From: Axinella damicornis
Lineage: Eukaryota; Porifera; Demospongiae; Axinellida; Axinellidae
DNA length: 64,000 bases
Assembly: GCA_963931865.1 (NCBI GenBank)
Contig: OZ007510.1
Location: forward strand, 12,859,981 to 12,923,980
Reading direction: 5' to 3'
The notes under the pieces are model-generated. The model was not told the DNA's origin. It saw only the letters and a program-made list of their open reading frames with translations, and searched no databases. Shown here piece by piece: positions 33,301-45,240 of the stretch (position 1 is its first letter; every line of letters starts with the position of its first letter). The position numbers and the translations under genes were made by a program.

Positions 33301-36300
33301 AGGTACAGCTCTGATGATGCACTCACCTCCAGACCAAGCACAGCACCTGCGAAAAAGTCAGTGAGGTTTGCTGACATGGTTGAGACCAGTGACAGGCCCT
33401 CCTCCTCCCCGGCTGTCACCGAACCACCTAAACCCTCCCTGAAGGGAACTAGGAGAAGTGCCTCTGCTGGCAGGACAAAGGAAGGAGGAGAGGCCTCAAG
33501 AAGGCCTCCCCTGCCCCAGAGGATGAACACTCCTGCTGGTGTGGGGGTGTCGGAGAGTGAGGGACCAGCAGATCATCATGAAGTTGTGATGCACGGTGAC
33601 AGCAGCTTGGTCGGGGATGACAGGCAAAGTGATGGAGAGTTATTGAGCACTGAAAGGTATGGTGAATTTTCAATGTCAATGTTTCGTTTGGCTGTCTTCA
33701 TCAGGACACACAGACTCTGCAGGCCATGCAAGTCTGTATTTGTCTTGATGAATGACAGCCAAGGAGTTTTTGATGTGTTACACCCTCGTTCTCGGCTTTT
33801 GATGCTTGCAGGTGGAAAGCATAAAAGTGTATAGGCAGCTGCTACATGTAGAAACAAGGCTATTATAGTCGCATGCCCAGACTGTCTGGGAATGAGACTA
33901 GGAATGGTCTGGGAATGAGACTAGGAATGGCCTGGGAATGAGGCTAGGAATGGCCTGGGAATGAGACTGCTGTACTCACTGAAGTTGTGTTGTTACCATG
34001 AGCTGTCTCCTTGCTGTGTATCTCTTGCAGCTACATGTATGATGAGAGTACCCCCAAGCACCAGACCTCAGTGAAGGGGAGGGGCAAGAGTGGGTCTCTC
34101 CAGATATCCTCTGCTACCAAACTCTTTGACAGCAGTCGGAAACAGGATGAAGCAGATGAGCTAGGAGGAGACCAGATTGCTAGCACTTCTGTTGATATGG
34201 AAGGATCACACACGGAGGAGGAACTACCCCCAAGGCCTGTAAGTGCTGACGAAAGGTTGGAACATCCACTCTTTCCATGGCAGATGAACAGACAAAGTCA
34301 CACTTCAGCATCAAAGGGGCAGCAGGACGCAGCTACTCCAGTCAAGTCCTCTGCTACTCCGGATGAGGGCACCCTGATGGGTGCGCAAACTTCATTGACT
34401 AGAGGGCAGAGTGGGTCACAGGACCATTCTCTCGGAGCAGCCATGGACACCTCTGTTGGTCAGTCGTTCCAAGAACAGCTACTGCAGCAGCAGGGGCAGG
34501 TACGGGAGCAGCGGATGAGGCTACAGTCACAGGGAGGGGAGGTGTACTCGTCCGATAGTATGCCAAAGACTTCCGAGAGAGGAGTGGGAGGAGGGGAGAG
34601 GCAGCGGAGAGAGTCCATGCAGGAAAGAGTGAAAGAGGTTGAATCATTGCTGGAGCAAGAAAGGGCTGAAAAGCAGGTGATCTGTGCTCCTTAGAATGGA
34701 TGGCTCATACCTCATAACTTGTGTCAATGAAGAAACTTGATCTGCCTACTGTGGATGGCTCATACCTCATAACTTGTGTGTCATCTGTTTACGTGTGTCA
34801 TCTGTTTACTCTAGCGGAGGGTTCGTGAGGTGCAGCACACACTGCAGATGTGTGAGGCGGGCCGTGGGGAGATGGAGGAGGAGCTTAGAGAGAAGGCAGC
34901 TGACATGGAGAGAGGGCACCAGACACTGAGACAGGAACTGACCTCACAGATTGATGAACTAAAGTTGAAGGTATGGAGATATACATGTACTTGTATATAC
35001 CTTTACTGATCAAAGTTTTGACTGACGCTATAACTGCAATCTGTCCTCTCTTTCTGTGCCATCTCTCCTCGGCACAGCTGCATCGGGTGGAACTGGAGAG
35101 GGATCAGTTCAGGCAGTCACTGGAGGTGGAGAGAGCTCACCACACAGAGGAACTCAGCACAGTTCAGAGTGCCAACGAGTAAGATGTGCTTGGCTACATT
35201 GGCAACTACCAAGCTTGCCGCCATTTTAGTACTGTGTTCCTGGGGGGGGGGGGGGGGGGGGGGGGATTCTTTGTTATACTTGGGACGAGTCTGAGTGAGC
35301 CCCACACTAGCCAGCCTGCATGCATTGTGCGTATCATGTATAGTTCATGGGCCGACTTCAAATAAGTGACGGCAAGGGCGTATCGGATACGTTCTTGTTG
35401 ACAGATTTAATGTCTTACTCTCTATTGAAACTTTCTCGCGTCATGGAGAAGTACTCGGTGAATTCAGACTCAAATCATGAACAGTCTCCAACAAGAGCAG
35501 AGACCACTCACGGACCTCCATGGCTACAATGGTGGGAGCTAGCACGTCCTAATCCCAATGGAGTCCCAACAAAAACTGAAACAGCTTTTAGTTGAAGGCC
35601 TAGCAGGTATCACCACTAATTATTAAAGTGGCACTTATCTTGTATGGTCAAAGGTAAACGTTTAGGAATATAATGTTATGTGTCTCCTCAACTTTATTGG
35701 ATGAAGCCATACACTACCAGGTCATATTGCTATGAAATGTATATGAAATTCCTAGGAAAAGGTGTTGCTACCCATGAAAATGGCCATGAAAATCGCGTCA
35801 TAGGATTTTCATTACATATGAAATATCCATGAAAAATGATCCCGATTCTCACAACCTATGAAAATGGTATGACTTCAGAGCTATGAAAAACACATGAGTG
35901 TTCCGGCTCTTAAAATCCCATGAAAGCCACGTGAATTCCAGTGTATGAAAATGCAGTGAAAATCAGTAACATGGAAATCCCATGAAAGCCATGTGAATTC
36001 CAATGTATGAAAATGCAGTGAAAATCAGTAACATGAAAATCGCATGGAAATCCCATGAAAGTCTTGATGTCTGAGCTTGCTTTCCATGAAAACGCCATGG
36101 AAATGAAAAGGCGCATAAGTATCTAAAGTAAGCAGCTGTTGGAGATTGATAGCATAAGGCCAGGTAGCTGCATCGTGTTTTCAGACTTTTCTTGGGTTTG
36201 CTGGTCAGTTAGTTGGGAACTACTATTGCTGTTGAAGTTCTGGGACTATTGAGGAGAGTCTGCTGCTGAACGGTAGGCAAGAATACTGTAACCCTGAGAG

Positions 36301-39300
36301 CCAGTCATATAATTTGGCACTAGATTTCACTCCCAATTGTGATCCCAGATGTAACGGTAGCCTCTGGATGTAGTAGCTTCTGGATAAGTGGTACAAGTTC
36401 TACTTGCAAAATAGTTCAGGCTCATAATCAAGGAACTGAGAAGTGCAGGTGAGGGCCCTAGGCCACTCAAGATCTTTGGTAACAGGATGAAGGTCCCAGT
36501 AGGTTGTTAGGTAAAGCAGCTATATATAGCTAGTTTGGAAAATGAAACATTTCATCTGAACTGACTGCTCTGTAGCTGCATGCATCGAAGACCAACCCCC
36601 TACCTATATATACTTCTTCTTAAACTAACTGCCCTGGTACTTAGGCCTTGTGACTCAAAATGCAGTAGTTGACTGTATTACTGTACAGAAGGGTTCCACC
36701 GATGGTAACTGACTGGGTTGATGGATTTCAATAGAGCAAGTCTGAAAGTGCAGGATAAAGAGTATGTGTGCCTTCATTGATGCCAAGTCCTACCGATTAT
36801 ATAATTATTCATAACGAGGAGCAACCGCACTCCTGGTAGCTGCAATGCAACCGGTTGCAACTCGCTGGTAGCGCAAGCTACGCATTGCATTGGTTCATTC
36901 CAATTAATGCACATGTCACGTGAGGACCACGTTTGAGTCGGCAATGGCGTCCGAAGGGAAGACAAGAACTTAATACAGCGCTCACAACTTCGCCAGCACG
37001 GTGAGTTTCGGCATGTGAGCGTCAGTGAACGACAGCAATCATGGCTGTGTGGTCAGAATCTTTGTGGGGCCTTCGTAAGACTGTACTGGCAACCAACGTC
37101 GAAGGGAGCGATTGAACAATGGCGGCTGACAGCACAACAAAAGTGCTTGTATCTCCACCACCTAGGTGAGTTTCAGCACCAAAATTGTACGGTTGGGACA
37201 GTGCATCATAGCGATCATGAAGGTGTAGTCAGAATATTTGTACGCCATTCCTATCACTCGAACGAGTTATTTACATTAATTATATTACGCGGCACAATTT
37301 TTCCCCTACCAGGAGTGTAATTATACGTCTGATCAGTCCCATTCCATTCATGTACGTATGGCATTCAAATTCCATGTATGAAAACAGCATGAAAGCAATT
37401 TCATAGCATTTTCATTTGCATTAATTTGGGGGGGATGACAATGAAAATCACATGAAATTGCTAGGAAATTCAGGCATGAAAATGCTATGAAATACCATGA
37501 TAAGAGTTCCAAGAAAATTCATGGGTATTCCATGGAAAATCCATGGAAAATTTTCATGGAAATTCCACATACTAATTCACACTGTTTTCACACAAATATC
37601 ATGGTATTTTCCAACAAACTGTACCTATGAAATCCCTGGGGAACGTTAAAAATTCATAGGTTTCTGGAATTCATAGGTCATGAAAATTGCATGAAACTGC
37701 CAATGGAAAGCATAGGGTAAACCTGTGGATTTTCATATACATTTCATGGCTCTCATCTGGTAGTGATACAAGATACCGAATGAAGCCCATATTCTTCATG
37801 CTTCAAGATGGTGCAAGAAGCAAAGGCCCAGTTCAAGTCCCCTCGTTCTGTTCATGTGAACAAAGATGGCTTTATTCTTGTTGCTGACCGTGGCAATTCA
37901 AGTTTTCTGATCACTACAGAACCAGAACAAGACTGCATGCACTCACCACTGTAGCTTGAACACATGGAATGTATATACTAGTGCATATGTGGTTGACCAC
38001 GCAGAGATGCCTCGCTGGAAGCTTTGATACAATTTGGCTGTTGCAGAACATAACCACGAGAGATAGCTAGTGAGTCTCTGTGAATGGTGAACGTAAACTT
38101 CATTCTGCCTGCCAAGTTTCTTGCTGTCAGCCGCTCTGGCAGGCTCCTCGCCTCATCAGTTCTCCTTCAATGTTGCTGCACTCTTTGCCTTGTCAATCGT
38201 CGTCTCCTGTCAGAAACCGACTGATACTCATCCAGTGACAAAATTAATGACAAAGGTGAGATCACATGGTGTGCGTGCGGGTTGTATACACACGCGCGCG
38301 GGGGTCCAACGCGTAATTTACATGTGGGGCCACAATGTGTTACAGACAAATATAGTTTTATAGTCACACTAGCTCAGATTGGAACTCCACACTGCACGAT
38401 TAGTTGCCTCGCTTCCCGCTCGGCAATAATGGTGTGTATTGGTATCTAGTGTATAGCTAATGGTTAGCGTGTTTTTGTGTTGGTGACATGACATCATTGT
38501 GATCTGTAACAACTGCACTAATACTAAGTGCCAGGCCCCTCCTCCCCTACAGAATAGGGGTGTGGTCACATCCTCTGAATTCCTAACTTTCGTGTCACAG
38601 CACCAGAGTATCAGGCCCCTCCTCCCATAAGTAATAGGGACTATTCTTATTCTCAGACCCTCCACTTGGAACAGGAGGGAGGGTCTGGGAACAAGGTGTG
38701 TGGTCACTGTTGTAGCAGAGTGCTGATTGAGACACTGTGTTCATGCTGTTCCACTCATGGGACTCTATTAGGCTCGATAGTCTTGTCTTCATTCCCAGGC
38801 TCTGCTCCAGTTGTATAGCATGTTGGAATGGAACCTGGGAATGAGGCTAGACCACCAGTTACTGAAGTGCTTTTATACACCAAATGTTGCACTCTGATTT
38901 GTCAATGTTTTTTTATCATGTATCTTGCAGGGCTAGGCTCAAAGCCATTGAAGAGTCCTTTCAAAGAAGAGAAGCAAGGTCAGGAAACAGACGGTTTTAG
39001 TCAAGGGGATCTGCCAATAATCTACTAGTGTGCAAAGTTGGAGTTTATCCTCTGTTCCCCAGGTGGCGCGAGGAGACAGAGTCAGAGGCCTCACGGTTCC
39101 AGGAGCATCTGCAGCAGGCTGAGAGGGAGAGGGTGGACGCTGTCACTGCCCTGAGGAGGAAGGTGGACTCGGTGGAGGTGGTCAAGGCCAATGAGATCAG
39201 CAGGCTGCAGGAGGTCCACCGGTGAGCTGGTAGAATTCTCCAGGAGTGTGTGAGATGAGGGATTACACTCAATAGGTGACACATTGGGGACAATGTAATT

Positions 39301-42300
39301 CGGGTGTTTTTCCTTTGTAGAGAGGTTCTCCTCTTCTCAGAACTAATCAATTATTTAGGACCTTGAAAATTAAATTGTCCCTTTGAGTTATATTGTGCCC
39401 TATCTCGGAGGGTCCACTATCGGAGGTTTCACTGTATTTGGGTTACTGGCTGTGGCTTGTCATGTCAGTTCATTGGATGCACATATTTGAGAGGGTACTC
39501 TATGGACAATTTTGCTTGGAATATTGATCATGTGGTTTTGTTGTAACAGTTACTTGTGAGGGCTTGTACCAAGAGAGTTTGGAAGCTGAACCCCACAATG
39601 ATCTTTCTGTTGTGAGCTGTTAGTATAGCTTCGTACCCAGGCCTTCTCATGTCAGTGTTTGTTGCTTGTAGTGCTAACGCTGAGGAAGGCCTGGTAAAAC
39701 TCCGTCACATGCAATGACGTACCTCTAAAGTCCAGGTACATCACTGGTCGGGGTGAACTTTACCAGGCCTCTCCCTAAGAGTTTTGTGTTCCACCAATAC
39801 AGCTAACCAGACCTGCCACTCCCCACTCAAAACGTTTTGTGAAATACAATATGTACTATGTACATGTCACTGCCGTGCTGTAGCTATTGAGGGTTCCTGC
39901 CACCGCAGTACCCTACCTAGCCTCGTACCTAGGCCGTCTCGCCCCAGTGTTTGTCGCTTATAATGTGATCTCAGGGTTGTGGGTTGGAACTAGCCTCGTT
40001 CCCAGGCCTACCCCGTTTTTTCTGTTCTTCGGTTTCCGTTGACAATAATACACGGATGCGGAAGGGATTGTTTTTTGCCACCCTTCCGCATCCGTGTATT
40101 ATTGTCAACAGAAACCGAAGAACAGAAAAAAACGGGGTAGGCCTGGGAACGAGGCTAGGTTGGAACCCCACATTGGGTGCAGGATTTTTTTTTTCTGTCT
40201 TCCATGTTCATCATCTATTATTTGTGTCAATTTCAGTGCTGCAGTTGTGGATCTGAAGAATGAGCACGAACTGGACAAGCAGCACCTGCAGAGGCTGCAC
40301 AGGCAGGAGGTGGAGGCTATGAAGACTGCACACTCACACACTAGGTATGGGGATGACGTGCAGGCAATACCATATTACACAACTCTTCTTTGGCTATGAT
40401 GGAGAGACTGAGGACCAGAGTGGTCAAACCTAGCCTCGTTCCCAGGCTCCTCCCCACCTTCTTGTCGCATACTACAGTTTGCAACGAAAAGCTACGGAGG
40501 AGCTTGGGAACGCATTGAAGATATTTGTCCCTCCCTAACTTGAGAGGATTGTGTTTTAGAGCTACTTTTGTCTAGTCTATATTTTCTATTTGAGATTAGA
40601 AAACTTTGGCCCGGGCCTGTTGTGTGCTGTCCAATTTTTGAATACCCCCCTCCCCCCTCCCCCCTCCCCCTCCCCTCACCCCTCACCCCTCACTCCTCCT
40701 CTCATACCAGGCTGCTCTCGGAGCTCACGCGTCAGGTGGAGGTAAGCTCACATGAGGTGAGCCAGCTGCAGCAGCGGATTGACCATGCCCACTCCCGGGG
40801 GGCTGAGGAGAGGGAGCAAGGGGCTCGAGCGCAGGAGGAGCACCTCAAGGGTAAGGACTAGAAGACGAATGTCATTTTTTGTATGTGAAATTTTGAATCC
40901 ATCAGTTGTAATTTTATTTACACTGTTCTAATATGTGATTGGATTTGAGAAAAGGGACCACTTCGCGCATTTTTGTGACAATATCAGTTTTTGATGTTTT
41001 TCAAACTCATATTTTCGCAACTAATCTTGGCAGCGAAGTGATTCTTGGTACAGTGCAAGTACTAACCTTCAACTAATTGCAACCCATGCTAGAAGTCCTG
41101 AGCTCCCTCTGTTCCAGAGTTACATGCCTTCGTATCATAGCCATTTTCCGAAACATTCGCCGTGATCGACAATGCCGCGAACTCCGCCCCGTAACTTGCT
41201 GACGGTGTGGCCCTAGGGTTTCATTTCCGCATCATTGCTGCAGTAACACCTCCTCTATAAGTATAAACACAACTCACATTTAATTTAGATAGCCTCGTAC
41301 CCAGTCCCACACCCAGCTTTTCATCGCTTGCAGCATGGATATTGATGCAATATTTACCGAACTGCAAGCGACGAAAAGCTGGGTGTGGGACTTGGTACGA
41401 GGCTGCGCTTTTCGATATGCGTGAAGTTGTCCCTTTTCTCAAATCCGGTCACATACTACAAACTGCTGAACAATAGTGCATTATAGGTTGTGTACTAGCT
41501 ATTCCCACAGTAACTGTTAACTGTCTAGTGAGATCCTCACACATCTGGGCAGTATGTGTGTATCATTGGTGTACTATGTTTGTTGTCCTGCAGTGCTTGA
41601 GGACCGGATGAGTCGGCAGCAGGCTGAGAACGAAGCAGAGAGGGGGAGGCTACAGTCTCTGATTGCTAAGCTGGAGGCCCACGTGGCACACCAGAGCAGG
41701 CAGATTGAGCAGGTACGAAGATCTTGTATGTGTGGAAGTATGGAGTGCCTCAGTCTAGCCATCGTAGCGTTCCACCGATGCCAGGTTTTACTGATACTTC
41801 CGTTCCAATATTGGAATAATTCATGTGCAATAGACCAATATCACTGTGTGATAGGTATATACTCAATATACCCTTGATATTCTACTTTGCATTCACACAG
41901 AAAATGCCCTCTCTTAACTTGCCTGCCATCTTTGATTGCTCGAACATGTATTCAGTCAGACTCATGTGATCAGTACTGTAGTACCACAGAATTCCAATAG
42001 CCGATACCTGATACCTAACCACTGGCTGATATCTGGACCGATACCGATACCAGTATCGGTGGAACCCTAGCTAGCCACTAGCCCTCTCCAGCCGGCCTGC
42101 CACATGCAGGCCAGGTGGGGAAGGGCTAGCGGCTAGACTGGGAATGCCTCAGCCAAATTCCAACTAATGTAGGACTAGTTTTGAGTAGGTCTTGGGTTCA
42201 AATCCCAGATGCTTTTGCACAAACTGGCACAGCACAGCTGCACATTTGTCAAGGACACTTGCTCTACAGGACAGCTGGAATATAGACGGCATTGAGCCAT

Positions 42301-44772
42301 CAACAAATGAAATCGCTCTCACCTGGCGCAGTGTTGTGTGGTAGCCCCCATCGCTGAAACCGGTCCATGAGTGGTCTCCGTGCATGCCTACGTAATGTTG
42401 ATGGATGCCCAAAATGTGCTCCATGCAGGACATGCGATGGCTTGAAACACTCCCCGTCTTCATGACATGCTCTAGCCCCCCAATGCGCACTATAGTCTAG
42501 TCTCCATCCTTATAAGGCCTTGAGTTCATACTCAATCAGACAGTCTCTGGCTCCAAGTCAATGTCGTTGCAGTACTGAGTCGTTTGTGGTTTGAATTAAC
42601 GCATGGCGCAAGAATATGCAAAATACAAGCAGGAAGTGATTTACAGCACGACGTACAATATACAAATAGATATATTAGGGTGAGAATTTCTTCGTGCATG
42701 CCGGGTCAGTTATGCAGAAAATTCACAGCAAACTCGTCTGTGTGTGGCTCACTCACCCCAATGAGTCTGGGTGTCACTCTGTGCAGGAGCGTTGGCAGCT
42801 GCAGCAGGAGGGAGGGAAGCTGAAAGCCCAGCAGGCTTCCTTTGAGGAAGAGAGGACTGTCTCACTGAGGAGGACAGAGGAGGAGAAGGACCACCTGCAG
42901 ATCGCCAGGGTGAGCAGAATCCACCAGAGCTAACCAAGTTAGAAAGATAGGGTAGTTGGGTGCTTTGCAGCAAAGGTATATTTTGTTTCCAGGAGAAATT
43001 TCTCTCTGAGCAGCGCGAGGTGCTGACACAGTGCTATGAGGAGCGTCGGGAGTTGGCAGCCGAGAGGGCAGAGCTGTCCATGCTGCAGAGGAGGGCACTG
43101 GAGAGGGAGCAGAAGGAGACACAAAGGAACCTCCAGGTGAGGGGGAGAGGAGGAGAGAGGCTCAGTTCACCGCTATCACCTCACTGTTACTGTGTTGTGT
43201 AGACCAAAGCAGAACTGGAGTCGTCTCTCTCCCACCTGAGGGAGGAGAGTGTGAGGGTGGCAGCAGAGGGTACCAGGGTCAGGGAGGAAGGGGAGAAGTG
43301 GAGGTGGGAGAGGGAGGCCCTGGAGAGGGACAGGGAGAAGCTGGAGACATTTGGGAGAGAGTTGCAGCAGCGATCACAGGAGATAGAGGATATGTGCCAG
43401 GTGACTGTATATTGGTGTAAGTGGGCCGTATGTGTATGTGCCACTGTGTAGGCTGATATGTATGTATTAGTCTGTTGGTATGTGCGTGTATGTATGGGTG
43501 TGTGGGTGGATGGATACATGGTTGTGTCTCAGAGGGTGTGCATGTGTGTGGGTGGGGGAGAGAAAGAAGATGAAGGAAAGGATTTGAGCTCATGCGTAGT
43601 TCAACCATTTTGTCTATGCATTTCTAGTCTGCTGTGGAAGTTCATGACCGCGGGGAGAAGTCACTGCTGGAGGCCCAGACACTTCAGCTGAAGCTGTCCG
43701 AGCAGTCCAGAGCAATAGAGACACAGCTGGCAGAGCTGAGGGAGAGGGAGAAACACTTTGCAACAGTAAGAGGGAATCGTTCACATGAGAGCGTCTTTAA
43801 CTGTGTCTATAGTATAGAGGAGGCTTATGATTGGTGTGTTGTGTGTCTGTGTTGCAGGAACAGTTGGCACTAGCTCACCAGAAGCGGGAGCTGCAGCACC
43901 TCGTCACAGGGACGAGGAACTTCCAGGTGTCCCAGCCCTCAGGTCGTACCACTAGTGAGTTGCTGAGGGTATTGTAAGATGCCTCATTCTGCCATGCACC
44001 AGCACAATAGAGAAGTCCCAACTTCATATTAATATTTTTCGCTGACACGTTGCTAATCAGGACACACAGTTTGGGCCCAAGAGTCTCCGTATTACATGAG
44101 TCACTCGGGTATGATTCTCCTCCCGACCTATGCACACACACACACACACACATACATTAACACTCACAGGTTTGCACTGTGACAATGAAACACTGGAAAG
44201 TGTTCCCAGTAGAGCACCTGAGACTGTGTATACCCCACTCCATTCTGCCCCCCTCCCACCTCCACACTCACACACTACTAACTGCGGACCTTCTTCCCAC
44301 TCCTTCCCGAGGGCTAGCCCTGTGCACGTCCCCCTATTCCTACATCCTTCTCTCTCCTCTTCCTCCGTGAAGTCCTCTCTTGCCCACCTCCAGCGTAGCA
44401 GAAACATGAGGGAAATGGTCCTCCTAGCCGAGAAGGTAGTCATCCACACACACACACACACACACACACACATGAACACACACACATGAAAACACAACAC
44501 ACACACACTTGCACATACAAACATACAAACACACATGCACACACACACATATACACACCACACACACTCATACTGAAACACTCACACATACACATACTAG
44601 CCTCGTACCCGGCGCGCGAGAGAACTCTCTCTCGCACCAGGTACACGAGGCTAACATGCACCAGTTGTGACTTCTTTATTATCTTTGCTAACAGGACAGA
44701 GAAGATTTGGAAGAGGAGTGTAAATTTCTGGAATCACTGCAGAACAATACCGGAGTGTTCCTGGATGGATAA
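30316..44772 (+). CDS. FBF1: Fas-binding factor 1 (ciliary transition-fibre protein)
   Basis: FBF1 is a coiled-coil protein of distal appendages/transition fibres needed for ciliary gating. Nineteen exons keep frame for about 1377 residues (human about 1133): 30316-30324, 30497-30651, 31694-31760, 31914-32289, 32603-33656, 34031-34676, 34815-34970, 35078-35178, 39063-39221, 40237-40344, 40711-40850, 41594-41712, 42787-42909, 42993-43136, 43203-43400, 43628-43765, 43858-43954, 44170-44435 and 44695-44772. Family signatures: DDMDANLFG (human GMDADILG), DLDDDILDLLSDGD, MDELLG, YHFGGYLPSVA (human FTFGAYQPTV), VEAMKTAHSHTRLLSEL (human VDAATSATSHTRSLNSI), CYEERRELAAERAELS and C-terminal DREDLEEECKFLESL (human DRDFLENEQFFLETL). 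The first half is acidic and disordered; the second half is coiled coil. The 9-nt first coding exon is inferred from phase and is the least certain. Intron 8 carries a TRIM-NHL relic. Confidence 0.9.
30724..30810. mobile_element. ~87-bp MITE (TCAACTGACTTATACAGACA ends)
   Basis: The inverted ends TCAACTGACTTATACAGACA and TGTCTGTATAAGTCAGTTGA enclose about 45 bp, in FBF1 intron 2. Confidence 0.85.
30846..30872. repeat. Poly(C) tract, 27 bp
   Basis: Pure C run in FBF1 intron 2. Confidence 0.95.
30910..31132. mobile_element. Two small inverted-repeat elements side by side
   Basis: ATTGGTCTGGCAGGAA (30912) pairs with TTCCTGCCGGACCAAT (31006-31021). Separately, GCTAGCCCCTCTCCACC (31080) pairs with GGTGGAGAGGGGCTAG (31112-31129). 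Relatives of the second occur at 3450-3525 and 42075-42130. Confidence 0.7.
31269..31651. mobile_element. 383-bp palindromic MITE (TAATGGCACATTT ends)
   Basis: TAATGGCACATTTTCG at the left pairs with AAATGTGCCATTA at the right, and pairing continues inward through GGTGGG, TTGGCAATCTG and TGTGTAGGCCTTWRGG. The centre is a GGTTGGGGG/CCCCCAACC hairpin at about 31463-31492. It ends 42 bp before FBF1 exon 3. Confidence 0.9.
33876..33970. repeat. ~24-bp minisatellite of MITE ends
   Basis: Four units of CTGGGAATGAGACTAGGAATG with TGG/TGT variation lie in the FBF1 intron between 33656 and 34031. The core is again the MITE terminus (CTGGGAAYGAGRCTA). Confidence 0.85.
35242..35265. repeat. Poly(G) tract, 24 bp
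   Basis: Pure G run in FBF1 intron 8. Confidence 0.95.
35709..37768. mobile_element. CATGAAA-rich element with CACTACCAG ends, split by another element
   Basis: The left end CACTACCAGGTCATATTGC and the reverse complement of the right end (CACTACCAGATGAGAGCC) are both followed by ATGAAATGTATATGAAA. ATA occurs outside both ends. The interior on both sides (35730-36120 and 37340-37750) is full of degenerate CATGAAAAT words. The centre holds the 490-bp element at 36828-37317. It abuts the TRIM-NHL relic in FBF1 intron 8. Confidence 0.7.
36828..37317. mobile_element. 490-bp non-autonomous element, copy 2 (CACTCCTGG ends)
   Basis: This is the second copy of the element at 15224-15716, with the same CACTCCTGG/CCAGGAGTG termini. 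It contains ATGGCGGCTGACAGCACAAC... open for 15 codons and ending at a CCTAG|gtgagt donor, as if it preserved a transposase first exon. Confidence 0.85.
37808..37985 (+). pseudogene. 3' relic of a TRIM-NHL gene in FBF1 intron 8
   Basis: It matches 57425-57585 closely: the last NHL blade, the region of the stop codon and about 60 bp of 3' flank. Everything upstream (RING, B-boxes, coiled coil, filamin, most NHL repeats) is missing, and the reading frame is damaged near the end. It shows the duplicated unit once had the TRIM-NHL gene at this intronic position. Confidence 0.85.
38640..38855. mobile_element. MITE-family remnants in FBF1 intron 8
   Basis: One hairpin is TTCTCAGACCCTCCACTTG...GAGGGTCTGGGAACAAGG. 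A second is CATTCCCAGGCTCTGCTCCA...TGGAACCTGGGAATGAGGCTA. Both have counterparts in the second unit near 57860 and 58030. Confidence 0.65.
39960..40185 (+). other. tRNA-Lys-derived relic interrupted by a MITE
   Basis: The T-arm-like text TGTGGGTTGGAAC...CCCCACATTGGGTGC is split by the MITE at 39991-40157. The counterpart in the second unit (58777-58852) is uninterrupted and still shows the anticodon arm. It is not a functional tRNA. Confidence 0.6.
39991..40157. mobile_element. 167-bp near-perfect hairpin MITE, TSD GGTTGGAAC
   Basis: TAGCCTCGTTCCCAGGCCTA and its complement close a hairpin with more than 70 bp per arm around TTGTTTTTTGCC. The exact 9-bp duplication GGTTGGAAC is at 39982-39990 and 40158-40166. 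It is absent at the matching place in the second FBF1 copy. Confidence 0.95.
40432..40515. mobile_element. MITE remnant in FBF1 intron 10
   Basis: TAGCCTCGTTCCCAGGCTCC pairs with GGAGCTTGGGAACG, with an internal TTGTCGCA.../...TTGCAACGAAAAGCT stem. The right end is eroded. Confidence 0.6.
41290..41404. mobile_element. 115-bp hairpin MITE in FBF1 intron 11
   Basis: TAGCCTCGTACCCAGTCCCA pairs with TGGGACTTGGTACGAGGCT. It is closely related to the hairpin at 24961. An equivalent copy at 59683-59795 shows it was present before the segmental duplication. Confidence 0.9.
42150..42510. other. Possible tRNA-derived SINE in FBF1 intron 12
   Basis: GGTCTTGGGTTCAAATCCCAG resembles a tRNA T-arm/B box and lies at one end of about 330 bp conserved in both FBF1 copies (42150-42510 and 60510-60870). 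No A box is convincing, so the SINE call is weak. Confidence 0.3.
44445..44653. repeat. (CA)n microsatellite and MITE in last FBF1 intron
   Basis: ACAC tracts occupy 44445-44590. A 55-bp hairpin follows (44599-44653): TAGCCTCGTACCCGGCGCGC paired with GGTACACGAGGCTA. Cys/Val-rich reverse ORFs here are artefacts. Confidence 0.9.
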
Positions 44773-45112
44773 CTTATTGTGGCAATGCCTCATCACTGGC
44801 AGCAACATAGTTGGTTGTGCAACACATCAGTTTGTATTAATGCATGAAATGCAGAGAAATGAAGCTAATAGAACTACAGCTAGCCCCGTTCAGATCATGC
44901 GGGAACATTAACACATACAGTGACTGTGATCAGTGTTTGTTTACTGTGAATACACTTGGGAGTTGGAGTGTGACCCCGTGACATTTTCATCTGTCCATGT
45001 ATATAGCCGTCTGTCCTGCTGACGGTGTACTGGATCAGTGTGCAGCATGTATATGAACCATGTGTGTGTCTGCTTTGCTTCACTCAAATGTGGTGAATGG
45101 GTGGTTTATGCT

Positions 45113-45240
45113 GATACTCTGAGTGACAATCAATACTCTCTGCCTCCGTATAATTTGAGGAGAGGTAGTCTTTCCGATGCTCTTCGATCTCTGAGTGCAG
45201 CTGGTCAAAGCATAGTGCACCCACAGATGGGGTGACACTC
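45113..45240 (-). pseudogene. Exon-1 fragment of the CaaX-protein gene, unit 2
   Basis: On - it corresponds to the start of the 327-residue CaaX protein (29658 downward). Recognisable parts are the reading around residues 8-30 and the LIVTQS segment. Frameshifts and an internal deletion relative to 63640-64000 leave no usable ORF. It lies 340 bp after the FBF1 stop, at the start of the second duplication unit. Confidence 0.8.

Noticed and set aside
42164..42490. 108-codon - ORF conserved in both FBF1 copies
   Set aside because: Conservation is explained by the segmental duplication; it has no recognisable protein features and the surrounding sequence is intronic and SINE-like.
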